Below are positions 9,516 to 19,667 of a DNA stretch of 64,000 bases, one piece after another. Each line of letters opens with the position of its first letter. The stretch's first letter is position 1. The position numbers were made by a program, and so were the translations under genes. A model generated the notes under the pieces. That model ran no database searches, had not been told where the DNA came from, and saw only the letters and a program-made list of their open reading frames with translations. Source of the stretch: Porphyra umbilicalis (lineage: Eukaryota > Rhodophyta > Bangiophyceae > Bangiales > Bangiaceae); the NCBI GenBank assembly GCA_002049455.2, contig KV918771.1, positions 248,001-312,000 of the forward strand, written 5' to 3'.

Positions 9516-12500
9516 TCATACAGCGGAAGCACCGTCGTCAATGCCAGGTAGAGGCTGGTTGTGTGCGCTCGTAACGGGTGGCTGCTCCACCTCGCGCACC
9601 AGCTGTACCACTCGGTTGACGAGATCAGCCTCAATCTCGTCCCACCGCTCCCACTCGCGCCCAAAAACCTGCAGTGCACGGGCTGCCTCCAGCGCTTCCG
9701 CCCAGTGCTTGGCGCCCTGAAGGGCCTCGAGCATCCTCCAGGTCGTCGAGGCCACCATTGAGGGGCCGCCTCCCGCGTCCGCACCTCGAGGGCACGGCGG
9801 TACCAGGCCACCGCCTCGTTCAGGTTCGCGGTCCTATCGCCGTCCACCCGATCCGCGTACGCCAAGCCCATCCTGTGCTGCGCACTGGCCCAAAGAAGCG
9901 GCTCCATCTCCGGCGTCAACACCTCGAGGGCGCGCCGGATGCAGGCCAACGCCTCCTCGATATCGGGCACCCCGTCGTCCTTCATCCGCCGCTTGTGCGC
10001 GTAGGCCAGGTTCAGCTGGGTCAAAACCCAATTCCGAGGTGACGCCTCCCGCGTCCACACCTCCAGGACACGCTGGTAGCGCGCCAGCGCCTCCTCCATG
10101 TTTGCCGTCTTGTCGCCGTCCACCCTTTCTAGATACAGCCGGCCGATACGGTCATGCATCTGTGCCCATGCACGAGGCGCGGACTCTCGCGTCCACACCT
10201 CGAGGACGCGCTGACAGCACGACACCGCCTCATCAAGATTTGCCGCCTTGTCGCCGTCCACTCTTTGCGCATACGCCGCGCCCATGTAGACCTGCAAGTG
10301 CGCCCAGGCATGAGGCTCCGTCTCCCGTTTCCACACCTCCAGTGCGCGCCGGTAGCACGCCAGCGCCTCTTCCATGCTTTTTGCCTTGCCGCCGTCCACC
10401 ATCTGGGAATACGCGAGGCCCATGCGCTCCTGCATCCCTGCCCAGTCATGTGGCGAGGTCGCGCGCGTCCATACCTCGAGTACCCGGAGGTAGCAGGCCA
10501 CCATCTCCTTGCTGGCCTGGCTGGCCTCCTTCCCGCTGCCCATCTGCTGCTCATAGAGGTCGGCCAGCTTGAGCTGCATCGAGACCCATGCCTTCGGCAT
10601 CGCCTCTTGCGTCCACACGTCCAGGACGCAGCAATAGCACGCCTCTGCCTGCTCCATGTTAGCCGCCTTGTCCCCGTTCACTCGCTCCATGTATGCCGCA
10701 CCCATAGAGTTCTGAGTTGTCGCCCACGCCAGTGGTGTCACTTCTTGCGTGCGCACCTGGAGGGCTCGGTGGAAGCACGCCAACGCTTCCTCCATATTTG
10801 CCGCCTTGTCGCCAAACACCCGCGCCGCATACGCCGTGCCCATGCTGTGCTGGGCCCCAGCCCATTGCAGCGGCGCCGTCTCCGGCGTCCACACCTCGAG
10901 AGCGCGCCGGTAGCACGCCACCGCCTCCTCCACACTTGCCACCTTGTCGACGTCCACCCGCTCCGCGTACGTGGTGCCCATTCTGTATGTCGTCTCAGCC
11001 CACTGCAAAGCCGCCATCTCCCGCGTGCGCACGTCGAGGGCGCGCTGGAGGTACACCATCGCCTCCGCCATGTTTGCCGTCTTGTCACCGCCTTGCCGAT
11101 CCGCGTAGGCCATACCCAAGCAGTGCTGGGTCTCTGCCCATGAGAACGGCACCGCCTCCCGCGTCCGCACCTCTAGTGCGCGATATAAACAACCGACCGC
11201 CTTCTGGAAGTTGGCCGCCTTGTCGCCATTGTCCCGGTAGGAGTACACGGTGCCCAAATCGTTCTGCATCTCTGCCCATAGGAGAGGCGCCGCCGCTCGC
11301 GATACCTCATCCAGACCTCGCTTCAGCAAAATGATAGCGGCCTCCTCGTTTGCTGCCGTCGCGTACCCCATGCGGAAGAGGAAGGCCATGGCCAGACCCC
11401 AGTGTGCGGCGCCCAGCAGCACTCGAGAGTCGTGGACCGCGTGACCTGTGTCGCCAATAAAAGCATGCAGCGACGCTAGCACCAGCCCCACGTCACCTTG
11501 GTGCCCGGCAGGTGACCCCGCCCGCGCTCGAGCAAGGCACCACTCGTAGGTCATCAATGACGCCAGTGCCAGGACGTCGTCGGCTGCCGCTGCATGCCGC
11601 GCTACGTTATTGTACCAGTAGCCGTCGTCAGCGGTAGCCCAGAAATGGTAGCCCAGCCAACCGTGCGAGTCCGGGCCGTCTGGGGACAGCTACTGGAGTA
11701 CTGGTCGACCAGCCGCTGGTGGGCGACAACGTGGTCCTTGCCCAACATACATTGGGCATACCTGCAGATGACCGGATGCACGACGACACCCACCAGGTCA
11801 CCATCAGCGATCTCTTGGTGCAGAAGCCCGGCTCGCACAAGAGCATCCACGAGCCAATAAACGCCTGGATGAACTGCCTGGTCGGGAAATCCGCGCGTTT
11901 GCGGGCGTGAAGAGCTGCTACCCCGAGCGGTACCGCCGGCAACACCGAGCTGCTGTCGCCAGACACGCTCCAGAACGTGCAGGCCGATACGCTCGTTGGC
12001 GGGCAAAATGCCTAGGGCTGCAAACGCACCGCGGCAGTCGTCGTCAGGCAGCAGCGCTCGGCTCGTATCTAGAGTCGCCCGCACGGAGTGCCACGGATTC
12101 GGCTCAGTGAGGGACACCGACAAGCAAAGTCCGTCCATTGGCACTCCAACGCCGCCACTACTGGCCGCCACATGCCGCAGCGAGCTGAGACGAGGGCCGC
12201 GACGATGCTCACAGACAGGACATGACACTGCGTCAGGTCGAGAACCCGTTGCACCCAAGCGGCCTCCTCTTGCTCCGAGAACGGTCGCTCGCACTTGGTT
12301 GGTCTCTTCCCGACAGCCCTGGCCAACAGCACCCGAGCATCCTCTTTGGGCCAGGACTTGATCGTCAACCCCACAGCACCCATCACCGAAGCAGCGACCA
12401 TCTCGGACCGCGTGGTGAACAAAACCGGGGTTGACCGCGGCATGACCAGCAGCAGTTGCTTCAACATAGCAGCTTGGTCATCGCGCACGTCGTCAATAGC

Positions 12501-14603
12501 GACCAACCACTTGGATGCATCCGTAACAGATGACGCTTGCACCTCCGCAGCAGCCAGCGCAATAAACTCGTCGCGCTCCGTCAACAGCAGAACACGCCTG
12601 GCAGTGGCTTCCCCACACATGTGGCACACCAGCGCCGTCACTGCGGTTGTAACCGTCTCCGTTGTAGACGCGTCCGTGAGCCGCACCCAGATGGTGCCCC
12701 GTGGAAAGAGTGTCCGCACCGACTGACAAGTTGCCACCTCCGCACAGGCAGACGACTTGCCACTGCCACCAATCGCGCAGATGCTCACCCGAGGAGCCTC
12801 GTCGTCTCCTCCATGCGCGTAGCGCTTGAGAATCGACACAATGGCGTGCTCGACACGGTTGGGCTTGTCAACGCCCGCCACGTGACCCCCATCCAGGACG
12901 GGGGGCGCCAGCCCACCTTGTACACGGACAGATCGGGATCCACTAGGGGACTCACTCCCAGTTTCTGCCCTAGCGCGGACACCTGCACCATCAAACCGTC
13001 CACGCCATTCTCCACGCGGTCAACCGCACGGCCAATTGCACCGTGCACGCTCGAGGTGATCTGCTTCTCGTAGATGTCCTTGAGCCGCTGCTCCCACGCA
13101 GGTATGGCAGCACCTGCCACCGCGGCTTTGACAGGGCTCATGAAGAACGTCGCTTCCACCTCCTCAAGTACGCTTTCCACTTGCGCCATTAACGCGCACA
13201 GCTGCTCCACACAGCCGCACCAAACTCAGTGGGGTCCTCGCGCAGTTGCGCAAAGATGCGGCAGAGGAGGTCGAACGCAATGCCCTCGCACCTCGAAACC
13301 TTTCCCTTGCGCTGAGCATCTTGATCGTCCGCCAACACCGCCAGAGCCCCAACCTGAACGACAAGGAGACCAAGGCGCAAGGCAGGTCCGACGACCGGGA
13401 AGCAACTCACTTGGTCGACAGCGTCGACCGTCTTGTACATGGCGCTCAGGCCAGCCAGCCCCACAGAAGACGGTGGCGCCAGCCAATGCTGTGCATTCAG
13501 CACAAAGCGCCGTCCACGGCGCCCCAGCAACCTTGATAGGATGCCTAACTGGTTGTCCGCTGCCTGCGGAAGCGGTGGCAACATCGACAGAAGCAGCTCA
13601 TGCACACAAGTCGCGTCATTCCATCCGTTCAAGCCGGCGCCCACCAGTGCCTCCCATGGGGTCAAGAGGGATCTCCCGCCGTCACCCAGGACATGCAAAT
13701 GCCTGGCGACGGTGCCTCGAGCAGCAGCTGCACGTCCGCCTGATACTTGGGGCCGGAAAAGAAGCCGCGCACGTTCCCTCGTAAGAAGAGCAGGCGGTTG
13801 GTGTGGGGCACACCGGCAGCAGCAGCCTCCTCCTCGCTGGCAAACCGCAGAGCGCCAGCCCCCCGCTCCAAGCCAATGCACGACGGGCCAGCCGCGCGAA
13901 AAGCGTCTACTGTCGACGACACCCCGAGCCGGGAGCTGCTCCACAGCACGTAGACATTGCGACCGAGGCACGCGCGCATCTCCGAGCCGGGGGTGGCCTT
14001 ATGCGTGGGATGCACGCACGACACCACTCGAAACGTGGTCAGCGAGTACCCGTGCCCCGGCAATAGATCGCCCCCGTCGGTCTGCGTGCCGTCCACCTCT
14101 CCGATGGCCTTCTCAGTTCCGACCGAGCCCACGCCACCCCGCGGGTGATTATCGCCGCCATAACGACCGCGAGATGGAAAAACCATAGCATCAGCGCCAC
14201 TATCAGCGACATCCCCGCTCGAGTCGACAGGGTCACAGGGTGCAAGCCCTGGCAAATGCCCCCTACACGTGCAGCCAGGTGCGGGGGCGCCGGAAGGGGA
14301 GGACGAAGGGTGCTCGCCAATGGTGCCACCCACGAGAGGGGCACCTCCCTTGATGGTGCAGCTGAGAGATGCACTTGCGACTGCTAATGATGATGGAGTA
14401 GCCAGGAGCACATTGGACGATGAACTCGCCGTTGCATGCAGACCATCCTCGGTCTTGAGACTGCTAGTTGGCTCCCCGCCACAAGCATACGTCGATACTG
14501 ACGCCAAGGCCACCGCTGCCGCCGACGCAGGGACTTCAGCATCCTCACCAGAACCCAAGCACAGACATCCGAGACAAGACGAGGCCATCGCGACCGTCGC
14601 CAA
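9516..14603 (-). pseudogene. NB-ARC/TPR (NLR-like STAND ATPase), frame-disrupted
   Basis: Read on the minus strand, this locus gives an N-terminal region of unknown type (about 14603-12900), an NB-ARC ATPase module (about 12880-12100), a winged-helix region (about 12130-11700) and a TPR array (about 11620-9760). NB-ARC motifs seen are the P-loop AIGGSGKSSAC, Walker B KWLVAIDDV, the sensor motif PVLFTTRSEMVA and a GLPL-like HVLSVSIVAALVS. The array has about 11 units of roughly 46 residues, of pattern RALEVWTRE..P..WA..Q..MG.AYA.RVDGDKAAN. STAND ATPases of this build act as ligand-triggered oligomerising switches, often in immunity or cell death. The frame must change about six times, near 13665, 13195, 12890, 12120, 11695 and 9750. 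Each flank resumes homologous sequence at once, with no room for normal introns. Several changes are not in homopolymers, so a pseudogene is more likely than assembly error alone. The C-terminus after 9758 ends at about 9516. Confidence 0.8.
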
Positions 14604-15040
14604 CCGAGCGAAGCCGGCGCGACAACGTCGCCCTCAAACCGACCGCGCTGGAAACCTGACTTCCACGCACTGCCGCAGAGTAAGCCTGCCCCACTACGAT
14701 TCCCGAAAGAAGGCGCTCTCAGAGGCAACCCTGGAGAGCGCCTCAACGCAGGTACAGAGATGCGCTCTCGTGACGAGACCCTGAAGCAACGCTGTGCGAG
14801 TCACATCCAACGAGGCCACGCGATCAGGCGCCAGCCGGCGCGAGGTTTCGTGGCGCAGCTGCGCTGGTGCACACCGCGACTCCGCAGGTGCACCACTCGC
14901 AAACGCGCGTCACCTCACTTCATCGCTCAAGGCTGTGCGCCATGGCGTCCCGTCGCCAAGCGGCAACAAAGCAACGGGTGTTGGAGTGTCAGGAGCATGT
15001 GTCCCGTCCGCGTGTGGAGCCCGGTCACCGGGCTGAGACA
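14604..15040. other. Intergenic, no gene seen
   Basis: This lies beyond the outermost ATG of the NLR frame and may include its leader. No motif was recognised on either strand. Confidence 0.25.
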
Positions 15041-15095
15041 GGACTTCGCTGCCTGACAACCTCCCGCGGTGGTAGGTCGTCAGGCAGCGAAGTCC
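15041..15095. repeat. Long hairpin, 17-bp perfect stem
   Basis: GGACTTCGCTGCCTGAC at 15041-15057 is exactly complementary to 15079-15095. Pairing continues inward for five more bases with one mismatch, leaving a loop of about ten bases. It sits 67 bases before a MITE. Role unknown. Confidence 0.85.
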
Positions 15096-15161
15096 AGGCC
15101 CCGGGCCACTCGACCTCGCTGCGGCGAACGACAGCTGACTGCGATGTGAGTCGCAGCAGTA

Positions 15162-15292
15162 CAGCCGTTCTCCCAAAATCCCGCACTGCAACAGTCCCGA
15201 AAGTGTTCCAAATCGGCCTCTGCGTCGTCGTAGAGGCCGATTTGGAACTCTTTTGCAACAGTTGTAGTGCGGGATTTTTGGGAGAACGGCTG
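15162..15292. mobile_element. Tc1/mariner-type MITE, copy 1
   Basis: A 131-base element with terminal inverted repeats of about 27 bases starting CAGCCGTTCTCCCAAAA, flanked by TA on both sides (15160-15161 and 15293-15294). The centre is also largely self-complementary (CCAAATCGGCCTCT against AGAGGCCGATTTGG). It has no coding capacity. A second copy lies at 22012-22143. TA flanks suggest mobilisation by a Tc1/mariner-family transposase, which is inference. Confidence 0.85.
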
Positions 15293-15533
15293 TAGTCTTT
15301 TGTCATTGCTCTCGTCAATGAGTGCAGTCATGGTCCACTTCGATGGTCGAGAGATGACGAGATTTTTCCTCGTTCTCATCATAATCGGCTTTTCTGTGGT
15401 CCACCGCCAAAGGCTGTAGCGCCAATGCTACGAGTCGTTTCGTTACATAAGAGATGTTGATGTACTGCGCCTTGTGGCACCAGTGTCCCTGTTGGCCCCC
15501 GCCTGAAGTAGTTCCCCTCGGCGTTGCCAGGCA

Positions 15534-15950
15534 GGTGTGGCAGGGGACGACCTCTGCCGCGACACGCCCGGCCCCCGGCCCAAGTCGCACTCGTGCCGGT
15601 CAGCGCCTCTCATCTTCTGTGCTGGGGCTCCCATGCCTGAGGGTGTTGCACAGGGGACCATATCCACGGGATATGTCCGGGAGACGGTACAGTCTCAAAG
15701 CAGTTCGTGAGCGCTCCAATGAGCCGTTCTCCGAACCAAGAGGTGTAGCAGGGGACGACCTCTGCCGCGACGAGCCCAGCCGCCCACTCATGTCGCCCTC
15801 GCGCCGGTCAGCGCCTCTCGTCTGCGGTGTGGGGGCTCCCATGCCAGACGGTGTTGCCGGGGGGCGATATCCCCGATCCCCCGGATATGTCCGGAAGGTC
15901 AGTACACAGGCTCAATGCGATCCGATAACGCTCCCACGAGCCTTTCTCTC
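15534..15950. repeat. Tandem duplication, 208 bp unit, two diverged copies
   Basis: The block beginning CAGGGGACGACCTCTGCCGC at 15541 recurs at 15749. Shared blocks continue through GGTCAGCGCCTCTC, GGGGGCTCCCATGCC and GGATATGTCCGG. Sequences resembling the MITE end (GAGCCGTTCTCC at about 15721, and GAGCCTTTCTCTCAAG followed by CCCCGCACTCAAACTG at about 15941) close each copy, so the unit may be a relic related to that MITE. Confidence 0.75.
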
Positions 15951-17415
15951 AAGCCCCGCACTCAAACTGTGGCGCCTTACGATTAACATTGTTTGTGCTA
16001 ACGTAAATTTTCAGTTAGACACACCGTTCGACTCAGCTCATCGAGATCTGTTCTATGAGACTATCTGCAACTGCAAGTCAGTCTGACTGAGTATGAAGAA
16101 GTGATCGTGAAGTACATTCTTGCATCATTCTCCTCGACTTCACCTCACTTTATGTCAGAATCGCGCTTGACTGCCCCCATGAGGGAGGTTTCCATGCGAC
16201 CGCAGTGCGTTCCTGTGACAAGAGACTCCCCGATTCAGCTCAATGTGATTAAAAGTGGCCTGTAGGGACTGGAATGCAGGTCTGTTATAATGAGAATGCA
16301 CTGTATAGAGTTGTAGCAAACATATAAAGGCCATATCTCGGTTCCACCAACCTCAACTGCAATGAGGATTCTATCGTACGGCCCCACGAGGGTGCAAGAG
16401 AGGTCTCACGCGGCCTGTATGCCCCGCAGTGGTCCTCGTCGGTTTGAGACTAGCAGACAGGCTGACTTTGAGTCCAAGGCACGCTCAGTGGTTGGAAAAA
16501 GGCACCAAGAGAGCAGTCGTGTCTCAGACCCCTTGCCTGTGGTTACCACCCGCTGTGCGCCTCCACCGTTACCACGCACATCCCCTCACATCTCCCAGTG
16601 CCGCTCTGGCTCGCTTGCCGACTTGACGACGGGGTCGCCCCCTGGGGCTATCGGCGGACTTGACAACGGGGTCGCCCCTGGGGCTATCGACCGATCCACC
16701 TCTAGCCTGCCTGCCCCCGAACGACGGCTGGCCAATTGGGCGGCCACTCTCCGGCCGCACGGGCGGTGTCACCCCACGCTGCCTGCTCCACCAAGTGGCA
16801 TCACGCAAGTTCAGACGCGGCCGCTCGAGGCGAGGAGTTAACCGGAGCTGGAGTAACAAGCACAATGGGTTCCTCTGGCACGCACACGCCGGCGATGTCA
16901 CCACCCAAGAAGCCGGAGGTCGCGCCGCAGCCATCGACGACGAAGCCAAAAGAGTCCCCGCAGCAGGAAGAGTCCGCCGGTGCCGCAGCCGAAGAATAAT
17001 TGGCGCGCGTGGTGCGTTGCTCGGTGCCACAACGTGTTTCCCTTCGTCCATCTTTGATGGTTTGGGTAGTGCTAAATGAGGACGCAGAGCGCAACAAGCA
17101 GTGTTGGCGAACACGGGTGGTTGTGGTAAAGAGATGGCTGAGTTGCCTGGTTGGTTGAGTTGCCTACTCGCTCTATCCTACCCCCTGGGCACGCCCTATC
17201 TGCTGGTTTTCCCTCAGCCCCGTCCGGGCGGGGGGCTCAGGGCAATCCCAACGACGTCGGCCCCATCTCATTTTCGTTACACGCTGCGCCACGAAGCAGA
17301 AACGTGCCTCTTTCTAATGGAAATCGGGCCACAGGACTTTTCTGTCAACGCGATCGACCCCTTTCAAGTCTTCAATGGTCATGATTAGGGTTGCACACGA
17401 CGCCCCTATTTCGGG
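15951..17415. other. Intergenic, mostly balanced composition
   Basis: A stretch of lower GC (15960-16350) shows no gene. At 16620-16695 a unit of about 40 bases (GACTTGACRACGGGGTCGCC) is duplicated in tandem. A small plus-strand frame at 16865-16999 would give a 44-residue Pro/Lys/Glu-rich peptide beginning MGSSGTHTPAMSPPKKPEV; it has no homologue I know and I do not call it a gene. Confidence 0.3.
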
Positions 17416-17645
17416 GGCGTCATTGGGGGGGGGAGGGACATGTGGGGCCAGAGGGACATGAGGGGGAGAGGGTCCTGGGGGGGGTAGGGACATGGGGGGG
17501 GCAGGGGCATGGGGGGGCGTAGGGACATGGGGGGTGTAGGGACATGGGGGGTGTAGGGACATGGGGGTGTAGGGACATGGGGGGGTAGGGACATGGGGGG
17601 GCAGGGACATGGGGGGGGTAGGGACACGAGACAAGGAGGGAGTGG
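17416..17645. repeat. G-rich minisatellite with GGGACAT units
   Basis: About a dozen short units of the form GTAGGGACATGGGGGG, 15-22 bases each, follow one another with variable G-run length. The plus strand is purine-rich and has many closely spaced G-runs able to form G-quadruplexes. The His/Pro/Ser minus-strand frame is a by-product. Confidence 0.9.
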
Positions 17646-18886
17646 GGACATCAGGGCAAAATATATTAAACTCAAGACGGGAGACTTACTTGTTCTCATT
17701 CTTGCATCTCAGGAAACTTACATAGGTGCGAACAAGAAAATGACTTACGTGGGAAGTGGGGGATCGCAGATGTGGAGCGATGGGGGGGTCGGGGTGTGGA
17801 GCCGGGTGGAGGGGGGATGCAGGTGGGGGGCAGGTGCGGAGTGAAGGGGGTGCCGGGTGACGGGCGGGGGAACGGGAAGGGGGTGGTGGGTGGAGGGGCG
17901 GGTGTCGGAGGACGGTGGAGGGATGATGAAAAGCGTCAGACGAGTGGGTGGGGGCAGCCGCCGCTGCTTTTATACGTCTCCGTGCCCCCCCGCAGTGCTG
18001 CAGAGCGGCGGTGCCGCAATGTGGCGGTGTCCTCTCGCAGAGCTGCAGAGCGGCGGCGCCGCTGTGTGGCGGTGCTGGAGGGTGGCGGCTGCACGCACCG
18101 TGCCTGCAACCGCCGCGGTGCCCGGATGCCATGCAGGGACGTTCGTGGCCTCGTGACGCCAGGAAGTTCAGTGGCGCAGAGCTGACAGCGGAACCACGGA
18201 TGTGTGGGGCGCAGCAGCCACGGTTCTGCGGGAAGCTGAAGCCTCAGATTCGCCGGGCACGTGTGGGCCCCACACTTCGGGAAGCGTGAAGTGGAGCACG
18301 GCTGACGGTCAACGCGTCTCAGCTGTTAACTACAAAAGCGTATGTGTGAAGAAGTTCCGGTGGTCGTCTGTCGCAGCTCTTGATGAAGTGTTCTGGCCAG
18401 TGTATTTGTATGAACGTGCTTTCGGTACTGTGGATGCACTGACGCGACGGGGAGAACGCGGGGGGGGAAGGGCGCCCGAACTCCGGTGCCGCTGCCAATC
18501 TCCCTTCCGCCCCGGCCGCCCCGTAACCGCTGCCGGTCGGGCGAGGCGGCGAGAGGCGGCAACGCGCGGTGGATTAAGGGTGGCCGCCCGCACACCCTTG
18601 GTCCGCCGCCTGTCGCTACTGTGGACGGACGAGGCAGGTGGTTGCGTTTACACCAGCGGCACAGACAGTGAGGGGGAAAAACATGAGACATGTTGTACCA
18701 CAGCAACGAGTAAGAGGCCACATACGACAGATTACCTGTGATCCGGGTGCAGCGAAAATGACGCATGATTGGTACACGATGATTCTGAGTACGACAGTCG
18801 CCAATCGATGTGTGTGGAGTGCGAGTATTACAGCGCGAGTATTACCGCGCGCGCGGACGCGCCACATGCAGCAACAGCAGCTCTAA
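17646..18886. other. Intergenic, G-rich then mixed, no gene recognised
   Basis: The stretch 17760-17930 is G-rich. At about 17990-18090 a unit with GCTGCAGAGCGGCGG and TGTGGCGGTG occurs twice, about 50 bases apart. Frames on both strands show no known domain. Confidence 0.3.
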
Positions 18887-19026
18887 GGCCCTGTCTTAAC
18901 GGAGGCGTTCGATCCTTGTCTGAACACAAGTACAGGCCTCCTATTGGCCAGACACGCAGCCGAAGGTGTGTCTAGCCAACCAGCACTCTGTATTCTCGTT
19001 TGAGACTCTGCCGTTAAGACAGGGCC
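18887..19026. mobile_element. PIF/Harbinger-type MITE (Tourist-like)
   Basis: A 140-base element with perfect 16-base terminal inverted repeats, GGCCCTGTCTTAACGG, and a 3-base duplication TAA on both sides (18884-18886 and 19027-19029). The TWA target duplication and the GGSCCTGT-like ends are typical of PIF/Harbinger. It has no coding capacity. A damaged Harbinger element lies in the same window at 54.8-59.1 kb; whether it is the parent family cannot be told because its ends were not found. Confidence 0.88.
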
Positions 19027-19029
19027 TAA

Positions 19030-19660
19030 GCCGCCTCATTTTGGCGTTGCTTGCCTGCTCACAGCGTTCTGCCCGATTTTCACCGAATCCTCTCGCACGC
19101 ACCCCCCCCTTTCCCGCGCCCGACCCCCGCCCCCCCCCTGCCCCTTGACGGCCATTAGCCGCCGCCTTCGTTGACCCCATGTCGCCCCCACGCACTACCA
19201 TGTTGTGGATCGGCTGCGATTGGCCGACCTAATCCTGTTTGTCGTCGGGCACAACGAACGAGCGGGTGGGGGTCGGACGTAGGAGATACGCAAGGGCCGC
19301 ACGTGTTAAGTGGCAACCGAGACCACCACCGTCAGGGGGGGGGGGGAGACAGGCAGAGAAAAGAGGGCAGCAAAGGCCGCGGCAAAGTAGCAACGGCGTT
19401 GCTCGATGATGCCAAGCCACACACTTCGGACGAGCAGCGCCCCACGGTAGACTGCATGGCCTCACGCCACCAAGCAGCGCGAGGGGCTAAGTGTCAACTG
19501 GGCGCGGCGATCCCCTGATCGTCACAAAGTATCGCCTGCTTGCAGTTGATGGTAAAGAATACCTCATTCTGAGTGTACACGTGGTCACTTTCTTAAATAC
19601 ACTGCTGTCATGGGGGAAATCAAATCGGGGCACCCTGGGTATTCAAAATTCTAGGCACTT
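19030..19660. other. Intergenic, no gene seen
   Basis: The composition is mixed, with a run of G at about 19337-19346. No coding domain or RNA gene was recognised. Confidence 0.3.
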
Positions 19661-19667
19661 GCGTGCA

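Noticed and set aside
16865-16999. 44-residue peptide beginning MGSSGTHTP
   Set aside because: No homology, no neighbouring exon, and too short to support.
17416-17645. CRISPR-like look of regularly spaced short repeats
   Set aside because: Units vary in length and there are no unique spacers; it is a G-rich minisatellite in a eukaryotic setting.
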